Assembly: GCA_032622095.1 (NCBI GenBank) | Contig: CP136069.1 | Span: 34,012,194 to 34,076,193, forward strand | DNA: 64,000 bases | Source of the DNA: Siphonodentalium dalli | Lineage: Eukaryota; Mollusca; Scaphopoda; Gadilida; Siphonodentaliidae | Reading direction: 5' to 3' | Part shown: positions 47,530 to 59,020 of the stretch, piece by piece | Position numbering within the stretch: the stretch's first letter is position 1 | Layout of the letters: each line of letters begins with the position of its first letter | Notes under the pieces: generated by a model | Seen by the model: only the letters and a program-made list of their open reading frames with translations | What the model was told of the DNA's origin: nothing | Databases searched by the model: none | Translations under genes and position numbers: made by a program

Positions 47530-48125
47530 TCTGAATATTTCACTGTTAGGGTACGTTCATACACTGGCAAGTTTGCACGGTATGCTTTGCAGGAATTTTG
47601 TCGTAGAAAACGATATGGTGCCAGAATATGAACGGAAACAAGCATATAAGTTGCACCTGTACCACAGCTAACTACGTGCTAAGTAAAATCTCTGTAGTTC
47701 CACCTGTAGCGATGCTATACCGGAATTTGCCTGTAAATAGCATGTAATGATCTCGCAAGAATAAATCATACAGGTATTTGAAGGCAAATTCCAGTAGCAC
47801 CGCTACAAGTGGAACGACATAAATTTTACCTCTCATGTTGTTATATATTGACACTACGTATTGATCCTTGCACCTTTGTTTTATGATTTTGTATAATCGC
47901 GGATGCGCGCATTAGGCATTAAATAAATGTCAGCCTCCATGAAACCATAACCAATTATTAGTATACGTCCAATACGTTACACATGTCTTTCGCTTTGGTA
48001 AAGATGCATGTTATGTGCATGTTTCCGTTCATATTCTGGCACATGTGGTTTTCTATGACGAAATGCCCGCAAAAGCATACCGTGCAAACTTGCCAGCGTA
48101 TGAACATACCCTTAGCTTTATGTTT
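47530..48125. mobile_element. TIR element with nested hairpin
   Basis: 47530-47660 and about 48000-48120 are inverted copies (ACTGGCAAGTTTGCACGGTA, GCCAGAATATGAACGGAAAC). Inside, TTCCACCTGTAGCGATGC (47699) pairs with GCACCGCTACAAGTGGAA (to 47815). Fragments of the same family surround the minisatellites at 44.7 and 45.7 kb. Confidence 0.65.
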
Positions 48126-48149
48126 AATGAGATCGATCGTATGAATCCC

Positions 48150-48246
48150 TTAACCCTTTATAGAGCCCCACATAGACTGGAGCAGACGACACTCTACAGT
48201 GCATGCTTCCATCTGTGTGGGGCTCCCTGTGGGATAAATCTCTTCA
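48150..48246. repeat. GAGCCCCACA hairpin starting at TTAA
   Basis: TTAACCCTTTATAGAGCCCC begins a stem that closes with TGTGTGGGGCTC at about 48223. It is related to the internal hairpin of family C and directly abuts the family A element. Confidence 0.5.
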
Positions 48247-48707
48247 TTAACCCTTTACCCAACAAAACGGCCAAAAACGCCCAAATAAAGCTTCAACAGC
48301 CTAAAATATCTTTGGTCTGTCTCAATATATAACACCATACAAATATGGATATCATTGGAACCGGTTCATTGACCACATTGTGATCGTTACAGTTATGCCC
48401 TGTGCCAATGCATTCTCTTATATATGCGAGTCGACCATAGGTCGCCTCGCATATATAAGAGAATACATTGGCCTAAAAAATATTTTTTTTTTAACACTTT
48501 TAACAATTTTTTCTTACATTCTTTAACAATTTTATAATTTTTTCTTACATTTTTTTATAATATTTTTCTACATTCTTTGACAATTTTATCATTTTTAATA
48601 TGTGTTAAGCCAATGCATTCTCTTATATATGCGAGGCGACCTATGGTCGACTCGCATATATAAGAGAATGCATTGGCACAGGGCCGTTCTGTTAGATAAA
48701 GGGTTAA
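48247..48707. mobile_element. TTAA-flanked double-palindrome MITE, family A (long copy)
   Basis: 461 bp; the spacer between palindromes 48405-48471 and 48610-48676 is expanded by internal duplication of the TTTTTTCTTACATTCTTTAA motif. The right end has GTTAGATAAAGGG, one change from the consensus. Confidence 0.85.
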
Positions 48708-48784
48708 ATTCGTAGATTATTCTTGTGGTCAAATATCAGAGCAGGTATACTAGTAGGCTTTCCCAGGTTTTGAATTTTTGTCTG

Positions 48785-48920
48785 TACACAAAGAAAACAT
48801 TAGGATCAATATGACTAACATAAGGTGAGTCACTATGACTCAATCCTACTCAGTTTGACTAAGCTGATATTAATCGTTAGGACTAACACCATCATAGTCA
48901 TTATGACTAGACCAAGTTAT
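48785..48920. repeat. AGTCA-rich hairpin repeat, family H
   Basis: TATGACTAACATAAGG and CATCATAGTCATTATGAC alternate on both strands, as at 8149 and 17690. Confidence 0.5.
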
Positions 48921-48929
48921 CACAAAATC

Positions 48930-49150
48930 GAATTATTAATACCTCTAAATGCTTACTATTTTGTGATATCAATAATTTGATTTTGTGATATAAAATAATT
49001 AATTTGTGATATCAAAAATTAGAATTAGTGTTATCTTAAAATCAGCTTGTGATATCATAAAATATTTAATGATATCATATATTCGATTTTATGATATCAT
49101 ATATTCATTTAGTGATATCATAAAATGGATTATTGATATCACTAAATAGG
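48930..49150. repeat. GATATC-rich AT tract
   Basis: The palindrome GATATC occurs at least seven times, mostly as TGATATCA, at spacings of about 20-35 bp within very AT-rich sequence. It is a degenerate array rather than a simple satellite. Confidence 0.6.
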
Positions 49151-50579
49151 TAATAAATAGAACGGCGCCCCGTGAATGCGTGAATTCATATCATAAAATA
49201 TAATATGTGATGTAATAAAATAATATCACTCGGTTTAAGGGAAAATTGAAGCGATATTCACAAAATGTCATATCTAATTAATAAATGTATCTATGTTTTA
49301 ATTATTCAAATATGACTTATCCGTGATATTAGGAGTTCGGAAGGATGATTAAAGGGACAGGCGGCCTTCGTTGTAGGTTATAATTTAGAAATAACATTTA
49401 TCAAATTATGATATTTTTTCTCAAGAAATAATAGTATAGCATACTGATGATATGAAGGCGATACTATTCACAAAACACTCTTTGTGTCAGAGAAAATGCA
49501 GGTCGAGTGATGTTAATGTCTCGCAAAAAGCGCAGTGAATTGTTTACAAGCAGAGTCACGATATTGCATCATTTCTTTATTTAGATTCGCGCGCATTATA
49601 CGTCGGTTGTAAAACCCCTAATTTGGTGCGTCTACAACTTACAACCCAACTTTCCGCTCACAATTCAGAATTTCAGACCTCACATTATTTTATCTTTAAA
49701 TGTTAAATTAAGTGTCATTAATAGCGTCAAATTAGCACCTTTCTGTCACCTACATCGTCATACACCCATATATATATATAGATAATAAACCACATATTTC
49801 CTATTATTTTTGTTGAGCTTGGGATATCTTGGCATCATTTTATTTTTTTTATTTTAGTATTTATGTTAGGATTAAACCTTTAGTGTGTAATTTAGGATTC
49901 AGAAAATCTCAAAGGCTTTTGGCTAACTTCTGACCAAATTATCAAAAATTAAAACAAATTATGCATTTCAAACCTATACATATATATATGCATATCTATC
50001 TATCTATTTTATTATCTATATATCTGCGTGTTCATATATTTGGAGGAACTGATCTGAAATGTAAAAAACCTCAATGCATGCTTATCCCAATAATAGTGTC
50101 TAGGCCATACGGAAAGAAACAGATGGATTACAAAATACATATAAATAGCCTTCAGATATGGATGTTTTAAAAATAAAAAATAAAAAATAAATATATATTT
50201 AATAATTAACCCGCCCACTCCTGATTAGTCTACCTTCGTTATCCGAGACGTATGTTATTAAATACTCACGTTTAAATAGGTGTGGGTGCCGAAGACTGCT
50301 AGCGTTCTGTAATGTGAAAAGATTGGTTGTTGAAGGTGGAAAGCGTAGCATGCGTGTTGCACAACAATAAATAGTAGAAAACGGGTTAGGTTACTACGAA
50401 TCGGGCGGGAGGCAACTACACGTCCACTCCGGCAAAGTGCACCCAACTCGGGGTTTGTAAGTTGTGTAATGAGCTGTATAGTTAAACAAAATATCTTTTG
50501 TGTCACTTTAATTATCCATATCTTTATTTCACATTTAACTGTACCATACTATTGTTGTACGCACTTTGTCAATAAACTA
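49151..50579. other. No gene recognised
   Basis: AT-rich sequence with an ATTAAAGGGACAGGCGGCC edge at 49350, similar to the TTAAAGGGAC edges at 3164 and 24384. Short open frames only. Confidence 0.45.
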
Positions 50580-51756
50580 TCTATCTATCTATCTATCTAT
50601 CTAGGTTACTACGGATCGGGCGGTTGGTTACTACGAATCGGGCTGCTGGTTACTATGAATCGGGTGGCTGGCTACTACGAATCGGGCGGCTGGTTACTAC
50701 GAATCTGGCGGTTGGTTACAACGAATCGGGCGGCTGGTTACTGTGAATCGGTCGGCTGGCTACTGTGAATAGGGCGGCTAGTTACTACGAATCTGGCGGT
50801 TGGTTACAACGAATCGGGCGGCTGGTTACTATGAATCGGTCGGCTGGCTACTACGAATCGGGCGGCTGGTTACTACGAATCGGGCGGTTTGTTTACTACG
50901 AATCTGGCGGCTATCTGGTTACTACGAATCGGGCGGCTGGTTACTACCAATCGGAGGGCTGGTTACTACGAATCGGGCGGCTGGTTACTATCAATCCCTC
51001 GGATGGTTTATACCAATCAGGTGGCTGGTTACTAACAATCGGACGGCTGGTTACTGCGAAATGGGCGGCTGGTTACTACCAATCGGGCGGCAAGCTGGTT
51101 ACTTCGAATCGGGGGGATGGTTACTACGAATCGAGTGACTGGTTACTACGAATCGAGCGGCTGGTTACTACGAATCTGGCGGCTGGTTACTACGAATCGG
51201 GCGGTTTGTTTACTACGAATCTGGTGGCTGGTTACTACGAATCGGGCGGTTTGTTTACTACGAATCGGGCGGCTAGCTGGTTACTACGAATCGGGCGGCT
51301 GGTTACTACCAATTGGAGGGCTGATTACTACGAATCGGGCGGCTGGTTACTATCAATCGGGCGGATGGTTTCTACCAATCAGGTGGCTGGTTACTAACAA
51401 TCGGACGGCTGGTTACTGCGAAATGGGCGGCTGGTTACTACCAATCAGGCGGCAAGCTGGTTACTTCGAATCGGGCGGTTGATTACTACGAATCTGGCGG
51501 CTGGTTACTACGAATCGGGCGGCTGGTTACTACGAATCGGGTGACTGGTTACTACGAATCGGGCGGCTGGTTACTACGAATATGGCGGCTGGTTACTACG
51601 AATCGGGCGGCTGGTACGTTACTACGAATCGGGTGACTGGTTACTACGAATCGGGCGGCTGGTTACTACGAAGCGGGTGACTGGTTACTACAAATCGGGC
51701 GGCTGGTTACTACGAATCGGGCGGCTGGTTACTACGAATCGGGCGGTTGGTTGGAA
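50580..51756. repeat. 22-bp minisatellite, ~52 units, after a (CTAT)n tract
   Basis: A (CTAT)n run at 50580-50603 leads into units CTGGTTACTACGAATCGGGC plus GG. Three units make 66 bp, so all + frames give one 22-residue repeat and stay open (one frame for 210 codons). A block of variant units at about 50882-51115 recurs at about 51246-51478, a higher-order duplication with ~364-bp offset. Confidence 0.95.
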
Positions 51757-53080
51757 GGACCAGTCTAATTCGCGAAATTCGGCAACATCCATCTTAAGGT
51801 TCTACTCCGCGGGAGTAAAAGTACATATAAACAATATATTTCCGTCTCACAGATGATACAAAAGAACATTTCTATCTAAGTTGTCATCTGACGCTGTTGT
51901 TGTGACTCTTGGGTCTGTATTGGCGCTCACTCAATGTCTCTTATTGGATCGACTGCATGGTCCAAAACTGAGAAAAAAACTGAAAACGTAGTACGTTAGC
52001 GTACACCAAATATAAAAAAATATCCCCCTTGGTCAAGTCAGCATAAAATAATATCGGGCAGCTGAATGGTTGATTGTGATTAGGATAACATTAATGCTAA
52101 AACACTAGCTAAATAAAAAGAAGAAAAAATCAAAGCCACCATGGAAATATTATACCTATAGATGAATATTGATCCAGAGTGGGTGAAATAATTAACCTGA
52201 CATTTAATGGGGTATGTTTGAAAATGTGTTGATTTTTTGTGCAGAATTAGGGTAGTATCAAAAAGCGGTAAATTTAAAAACGGAAAAGGCACGCGGACCT
52301 ATTAATTTTTTTTGGTCCGAAGAGTCATTCTTCAAAACTGACTAGGTTAGACAGTTCCAGCATTCACAATGAATAAAGCATACCCGCGGATAATAACACT
52401 GTCGCCTATAGAGAATAATGGTGTGCTGCCATTAGTGACCCGACCCGGTCAGTAAAATAGAGTTAGTGGCGCAGTAATAGAGATATGGTGGTTAGCTGCG
52501 TGGGATTTGGTTATACATATATGAACCTATATATGACATATAACCCATATCAGCCCAATGTTTCATTGATCAACAGAAGGGTTATTTCGTGGGACGATTA
52601 TGATTAATTACACTCTGTACACATGTGTTCGTCGATGGGGTAGACCAAATCGTAATGTCATCGTTCTTTCGTGGTAACCACTCAATCGCGTCGCAATTCA
52701 AGATTACAAATGTAAATATAAACCGAAGATTTCCCACCTCGCAGTTTTAGAACACAAGAAGCCGTCCCTCAGGTACAAATTATTGTGGAATAAAAATGAC
52801 CCACATCAAAGTATCTAAATACGAAAACAAGATTTACTGTCGAGTGTGAGCTTATACTGAAATTAGCAATTATATATGGAGAAGCTTGTCTATTATTTCA
52901 TCGTATTCATTTAATAATGTTCATCCATAACATATCGCCACCACGCATGTCTATTTCAACGAACATCATGTAGCTTTCATAATCACCATTGACAGAATTT
53001 CCACGTGAAACTGAATGTATTTTCTTCTTTGTTCGTAATGATATGTTTCTGTCTGATAAATGAATTAGTAGGATTATATT
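51757..53080. other. No gene recognised
   Basis: AT-rich sequence. A short - strand open segment (52907-53010) after an AG has a vaguely EF-hand-like DMRGGDMLWMN, too weak to call. Confidence 0.4.
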
Positions 53081-53268
53081 TTATCTAATGTATAGATTAT
53101 CAGATACAATGTACATGTGTATGAACAATCTAATATTATAATATTCTATCTAATGTATAGATTATCAGATACAATGTACATGTGTATGAACAATCTAATA
53201 TTATATCTAATGTATAGATTATCAGATACAATGTACATATGTATGAAGTTATGAACGATCTAATATTA
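53080..53268. repeat. ~62-bp minisatellite, three units
   Basis: TCTAATGTATAGATTATCAG plus ATACAATGTACATGTGTATG is repeated three times; the third has a 9-bp insertion. Confidence 0.9.
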
Positions 53269-53994
53269 TAACAACTCCATATTAACAGTGTTTTGTTTCG
53301 TTTTGTCCACCATTTTGGATTGTTCAGTTGTTTCATATATACAGCAGAGATCAGTGGTCTCTGCAGTGCCGAAAAACAGGAACGTTTTGGCCCACGTGTT
53401 GTGCGTTAGTTGGAAAATGAAACATTGCGGTACATGCATGTAATATTGTGGATGTGAGCTGCATCTCCCACTCGCACAAAAATAAAAGTAAAGTTTATTC
53501 TGGTGGTGTAGGACTATATATAACAGATGTATTTTATTTTAAATACCCACCTACGTAATTGCAAATGACAATTTTCGAGTGATCGCAGTCGCACCTTTAA
53601 ATAGTTCTCAGGTTTTGAATTGGTGGAATTTGATATTAATAGCCAGAATAGGCATTCACGGTATGACCCCGGGGTGGGGTGGGGGGTCTGCAAATGTTTC
53701 CTATCACTGGGAGGGTGGATGGGTTATTCAGCACAAATTTTCTTGGCCATGTGAACCATTTTCGGCGGTCATTGTTTACTTTAAATAGCCAAATGGTTCA
53801 GGGTTGCTTCTATGTTGATGAGTTAAGTTGGGGCCGGGGTATAAGTTCATCACCAGTTAACACCCACTGCATGATGTAGAAAATGTCCAACTAGTCACCA
53901 GTCTGAATAAGTAATGAGACGGACTCTGGGTATGTATCAGACTGCTATAGGCACGCGCGGTGGCATAATGCATGTGTGAGATAGTTTTACTCAC

Positions 53995-54052
53995 CGCTGC
54001 GGCGAAAAGCGAAATAGCTACCAGGATACACGCTATCTTCATATTGATAGTT
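53995..54052 (-). CDS. Candidate first coding exon: signal peptide
   Basis: On the - strand, acceptor TTTTAATTTCAG is followed by AACTATCAAT and an ATG at 54042-54040. The 16 codons read MKIACILVAISLFAAA, a classic signal-peptide core (basic n-region, hydrophobic h-region, small residues near the expected cleavage), then donor GTGAGT. Because it starts after an acceptor there is a 5' UTR exon upstream (higher coordinates). The protein would be secreted or membrane-bound. The rest of the gene lies at lower coordinates and was not identified; the EF-hand exon at 45929 is one candidate. Confidence 0.55.
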
Positions 54053-54957
54053 CTGAAATTAAAAGAAGAGAACAGTTTTACGGTTAGAGTAGGGGCGTAA
54101 TTATATGAGACCAAAGCACCCCCGTTTTCCGTACGCCGGATTCCGTGTGTTTCCGCTGGATTGCAATTGCATACCTGCCATGGAATTTCTGGATACCGAT
54201 TACAGCGAAAACAAAGAATTCAGTCATTTTATTTCATATTCGCCACAACCTTGCGCTTCCAAATGGAGTAAATACATAGTAAGTAATCACAAGCTAGAGA
54301 TTGAGAAGGGAAGACACAAACAGCCCCCCCCCCCCGGTCAAAAATAGACGATAGAATATGCCATGTCTGTAAGACCAACTCGGTTGAGACCGAATTACAA
54401 TTTATGAATTGCATGTCCAGCATACGAAAACCTTCGCATCAGTTGTTTCGCAGAAATAGGCGAATATCTAACCGATTTCCATAGAATGACATATTAAGCT
54501 GCTTTCAAATACATGCGCTTAACGCATGCGTTTTACGTATCCGTACGCGCATCCGTACGCGCATCGTTTCGGTCTCCAATGTTATCACCGGGGCTTTCAC
54601 ATACCATCTGCAAAACGCGCGCGCGCACAACTTTTCGTTCCAAGACCGAAAACCTATCCGCTTTGCGCACAGGCGGACAGGGGTATTCGGTGCGATGTCA
54701 TTATCATGGGATATATACCGCAGATATTTTGTGGTGTTTACGAATGAGAATGCTATTATGTGCATGGGCGTATATGATAGCTGGCACCATGTTATCTATT
54801 CTTGGGTCAAATTAAACAAAAATTAAATAATTGTGATGGCAGTTATAGGTCAAAATATACATTAACTGACATAGAATGCATGCCATGGTTTTGTGGGAAG
54901 TTAGCATTTTTGCTGGCAGTCTCGCATATATGAGCATAGGTATACCAGGTATATACC

Positions 54958-55410
54958 ATGCCTAAAAAGAATAGGTACGACGCTTGTTTTGACGAGGAAC
55001 TTATAGATTCAGTACGGAAATATGACCACCTCTTCAATCCTAAAAATATTGGATACCACGATACACAGATGTCCCATAATTCATGGGAAACTATTATAAA
55101 CGACATGAAGAACTCGGGACATGGAGAATATGAAGGCATTAAGCTCTCGGTGCATGCATGGCGGCAGGGTGACACAGTGTGTATAGTATTTGTTGTTTAT
55201 TTTGGGGAGGGTGGTTCATCGGTTGTTTTAACTGACGCTATAAATTCAAGTCAACATCAATATATATCCAATATTCACTATACCATAAATCAGCATTTTG
55301 GTATGTCGGTATTTCTGTTAAATATATCAATATCATGGGATATATTACCAAATTATATTGCTAAACGTCCTCGTCGCCGGGGGAACCCATGGCGAAAGGA
55401 CAATATGTAA
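54958..55410 (+). CDS. MADF-domain protein of a transposon (possibly spliced)
   Basis: An open frame of 150 codons starts with MPKKNRYDACFDEELIDSVR. Residues about 11-55 fit a MADF domain: acidic start, LIDSVRKYDHLFNP, then YHDTQMSHNSWETI with the conserved Tyr and Trp spacing. MADF proteins are DNA-binding Myb/SANT relatives; in PIF/Harbinger elements such a protein assists the transposase at the ends. The later part (from about residue 70) does not match the domain and may be intron, ending with a basic KRPRRRGNPWRK. It sits just inside the left TIR. Confidence 0.55.
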   Translation: MPKKNRYDACFDEELIDSVRKYDHLFNPKNIGYHDTQMSHNSWETIINDMKNSGHGEYEGIKLSVHAWRQGDTVCIVFVVYFGEGGSSVVLTDAINSSQHQYISNIHYTINQHFGMSVFLLNISISWDILPNYIAKRPRRRGNPWRKDNM

Positions 55411-56282
55411 ACACAAATAATTATTCGCGCATCCGCTAACGGACGCGTGTTAGTGTAGGTAGTTAGCGTTTTGATCAATACAAGTCGGATAAAAGCGCCA
55501 TTTTTTAATATCTTGTTGAACAGCATTTCTAGTCAAGGAGTTTTCTCAAGAACCAACTTTTTGACCGACGTAGAGCCGAAAATTCAAAATGGCGTCCAAG
55601 ATGGCCGCCAGTTTTACGGTGGTACACCTAATAGTTTTGCTTCTCAATTTTATATGTTAAACATAACGAATTCCACCATATTATCTAAGAATTGTGGTTA
55701 TCGAATAACAGCCCCCACTTTTAGTTGAAAAATGGCCACAATTATTCAAGATGGATGCCAAAATGGCGGCCAAAACATGGAAATGTTTGTTTTTTTCCTT
55801 ATTTTTGTTAAAATACTTTGCAATTTTCGAGATAATATAAGAGAAGATATGAACAACGTGTTGATTATTCGATGGAATAACCTCTGTGAAAGAGTCATGC
55901 ACACTAAAGGCGAAGTAGTATAGTTTGTTCTGGTAGAAATTTGTAGTAGAATATGTGCTATGTAAAATGAGCAAAATTATTCTCAGACAGGGTTTCATTC
56001 TGTAAATGCTTAGAAACGAACCATGAATGGCTCTGATGTCTTCAATTATATTTGCGACACTACTATATGGTTGGATCAATTGAATAAAAATTTGAATATC
56101 GAGATCTTTACAAATAAAATATAAATTTAGCAGATGATTTACCACGAAATTAGGAAACACCAAATGACAAAACCCATAATCATCAAACTCAATTTGGTTC
56201 TCAAAACAGGAACACATGGAAGGTATTCTGCAACACATCTTCATCATCCGGCCTCGTATACAAATTACAAATATTTTGAAAT

Positions 56283-57075
56283 TTGAAACTGCACTTTGTT
56301 TTAATAAACTGAATTGAACATTTCACTTCTCACAACCACGTCTGCACAACTTCGTACATGGAAGTTTGCTTCTTGAACATTTTCACCTGGAACAAACCGA
56401 TTTCCACACACATTTAATCAACTCTGTGCACTCTCTATCTGCTTCTGGGTTGTCATTCATACAGTAACAAAAGAACCATCATTCAATTTCCATCCAAAGA
56501 ATTCAGGTGCTGGAAACTTTGCATCTACTGTGGGGCTTACAGTCCAGATACCAGCCTGATATATATAGCACGATTTTCATTTGAAAGAGCATGTTCCTCG
56601 TTGGTGATAAATGTTCAAGTGCTGAACATTTCCTGTCTAGGTTCACATATTTGTCATAAACAATCAATACGAAATGCTAAATACACTCAAATAGTGGTGA
56701 TGAAACATCAAGAACCACACACGGATTCCTCGTAATTTGCATCAAGCATTATGTGAGCTAAGCTTTCCAAGCATCCCAAAATTGCGCTTGCCCTTACCAA
56801 GGAAAAGGGAAGTTGAGTCGCATCCTGATATTGGATGGAATATTGGAAGTACAGTTAATTTTTTTTAGCCCATTGAATTGCACATATCAACTATGTTGTA
56901 GGTAACGTGGGATTTAGACTTCTCGAAAGACAAACAGTTTCAAATATTTGCATGGAAGAAGCATAGCATGCAGCTGTCCCAACATGATCACGATAATATA
57001 TGTGTCAAAATTACGAACAATAATCAATGAATTATCGGTTTGTGGCATATGACATATATGTTCTTCTCACACCAA
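56283..57075 (-). pseudogene. Inverted partial copy of the Cys-rich-tail gene (left arm)
   Basis: Read on the - strand this is the counterpart of 57615-59030. Recognisable pieces, with stops and frameshifts, include LSPTRNMLFQMK, FPAPEFFGWKLNDGSFVTV and a Cys-rich end (KCVWKSVC, SKLPC). It keeps a segment that the right copy has lost through a nested insertion. It ends facing the left TIR. It cannot make a full protein, but it is antisense to the gene in the right arm. Confidence 0.6.
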
Positions 57076-59020
57076 ATCCAGCGGTTCCCCCATCTATAAA
57101 AGGAGGGGGGGCTAATAAATGTGACTTCCTAAGCTGCATGAAGGTCCCATCAGATTCAAACTACATATACACTGCAGAGCCAAATCCAAAGGTCGAGTGT
57201 AAGGTGTTCGACGGGGGTGCTCTGATACACTTACTGACACCTGAAGTCGGGCTTGCCTTCTCAATGTATATCAGCACAACGTTTATTCCATATGTTATGA
57301 TGCAGCTCGCGGATTGTAGAAGAATTGACTTGGTTTTGGACAGGGAAATAGAGGGTATTATAAAAACAGAAACGTCAGAGAAACGTGGTTGCGGCACTCG
57401 ATGTAAGGTTGGGGCTTACCACAAAAATTCCACCGAATTGGAATGACTTTCTAAGAAACACCACCAACAGGCAAGAAATTTTTGCATTGGTCAATGAATG
57501 TCTCTTTAAATTGGAAACCCTGACAGGGAAAACCATCTTCGTAACAGAGGATGCTAACACGGTCCTAATGTGGAACCTATTCTCTTTGGATGTACATATG
57601 AAGAAACTGACAGTAGATTAGTCGGACATATATCTCATATGCTACAAACTCATTATTCATCGATTATTGTTCGAACTGTTGACATGGATATTATCGTGAC
57701 TCTGTTGTGACATCTGCATGCTATGCTACTCCAATGCAAAGAATTGAAAATGTGTCTTTCGGCAAGTCTAAATCCCATGTTATCCGCAACATAGTTGATA
57801 TGTACAATTCAATTGGGCTCAGAAAATTCAACTGTGCTTCCAATATTCCATCATATCCATGCGATATCAGGGTGCAATTCAACTTCCGTTTTCTTTGGTA
57901 AGGATAAGCGCACATTTTGGGATGCCTGAAAAGCTTACCCAGAGCTAACAGAATGCTTGATATTAATTACGAGGAATCCTTTTGTGGTACTTGATGTCCC
58001 ATCACCACTATTTGAGTGTATTTAACAGTTCGTCGTGATTGTTTATGACAAATCCGCGAATCTGACCTCAGTTAATGAAGATAGACATGAAATGTTCAGC
58101 AAAGGCCGCGCACATGAACAGTTACCGCCACTCACTGGGGGAAAACTGTTTCACAAGAATCGATTCTATCGCCTTTCCGGTTCTGTCTCTATCGAACTAA
58201 GTCCCGGCTCTTTCGCGATTTTAAACAAATATTTTTTAAAGTTTTGACCGCCATTTATACACTTAATGTCAAAACAGAACTATTTTCTAAACAAATATCC
58301 GTAGATTAGGTCTTTGCTCATGCTTATTGATGATAATAATGCGAACTCAGCTATTTGTGTGCGCACTTAGAGGCATGATGCGTTTTTGTGCATTTCCTAT
58401 TTAAATTAAGCGGCAATTTGATAAGTTTATCGGCCTTGACACTTTTAGTTGGGGTGGAACATGTATCACTGTATGATCGAACACCAGGACACTATAATAA
58501 CCACATTTTCGATCATAAAACCTGACAAGTTCCAGCCCAATTTAAATGTGATTAAATCTGAGCATCAAACTGCTGCTAAATTCTCGTGGGAAATACCCAC
58601 AAATGCACGTCTCTAAATGTGCACCACACGCAGCCGATTTTGCACACACAAAGACCTAATCTGTTGATTGTTATTGGAGAATACTTTCTGTATTGACATT
58701 CAGTGTATAAACAGCCTATCAAAACTTTGAATATGTTTTAACAAACCGCGGAAGAGTCGGAACTTAATTTGATGGTGACGGAACCGGAAGGGTGGTAGAA
58801 TTGATTCTGGTGAAACAGTTTTCCCCCAATGTGACTCCTTCTGGTGGATATTTATTAATGATTCTTTTGTTCCTGTATGGATGACAACCACAGAATTTAT
58901 TAAATGTGTTTGCAAATCGGTTTGTACCACGTGCAAATGTTCAAAAAGCAAACTTCCATGTGGTAGTTGTGCAGATGTGGTTATGAGTAGTGAATTGTTC
59001 AATTCAATTTATTAAAACAA
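57027..59020 (+). pseudogene. Decayed gene of a metazoan repeat-associated family with Cys-rich tail
   Basis: Segments in shifting frames: KVECKVFDGGALIHLL, RIDLVLDREIEG, EKRGCGTRCKV, then IPPNWNDFLRNTTNRQEIFA, FVTEDANTV, CTYEETDSRLVGHISH, IIVRTVDMDIIV, FFGKDKRTFWDA, FVVIVYDKSAN, VNEDRHEMFSKGR, and after a nested insertion FVPVWMTT and a Cys-rich CVCKSVCTTCKCSKSK. From memory of the family, this order (NWxxFLR, HEExDTR, RTVDTD, GKxKxTxWxAW, YDxxS, IPPT, Cys-rich end) is widespread in invertebrate genomes and often repeat-borne; I do not know its function. Frameshifts near 57420 and 57560, a stop in RTVDMDIIVTLL*, and the 700-bp insertion show it is dead. Confidence 0.6.
58133..58831. mobile_element. 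Nested fold-back insertion in the right arm
   Basis: The ends CACTGGGGGAAAACTGTTTC and its complement are inverted over about 55 bp. A second inner pair (GATTAGGTCTTTG near 58305 and CAAAGACCTAATC near 58650) makes nearly the whole insert self-complementary. It interrupts the reading frame between the GRAHEQLPPLT segment and the Cys-rich tail; the left arm has no such insert. Confidence 0.6.

Noticed and set aside
19146-48676. Regularly repeated palindromes as a CRISPR-like array
   Set aside because: They are dispersed within eukaryotic transposons with no spacer periodicity or cas genes.
50765-51397. A 210-codon open frame rich in Gly, Tyr, Trp and Leu
   Set aside because: It is made entirely of the 22-bp minisatellite and the other two + frames are open in the same way.
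52907-53010. A - strand exon with EF-hand-like DMRGGDMLWMN
   Set aside because: Only 33 codons, no donor, a stop right after, and a phase that does not fit the signal-peptide exon.
55681-56247. A 188-codon - strand open frame in the left arm of the 54.5-kb element
   Set aside because: The right-arm copy (about 59340-59830) has a frameshift and stops, no domain was recognised, and the composition is typical of AT-rich non-coding DNA.
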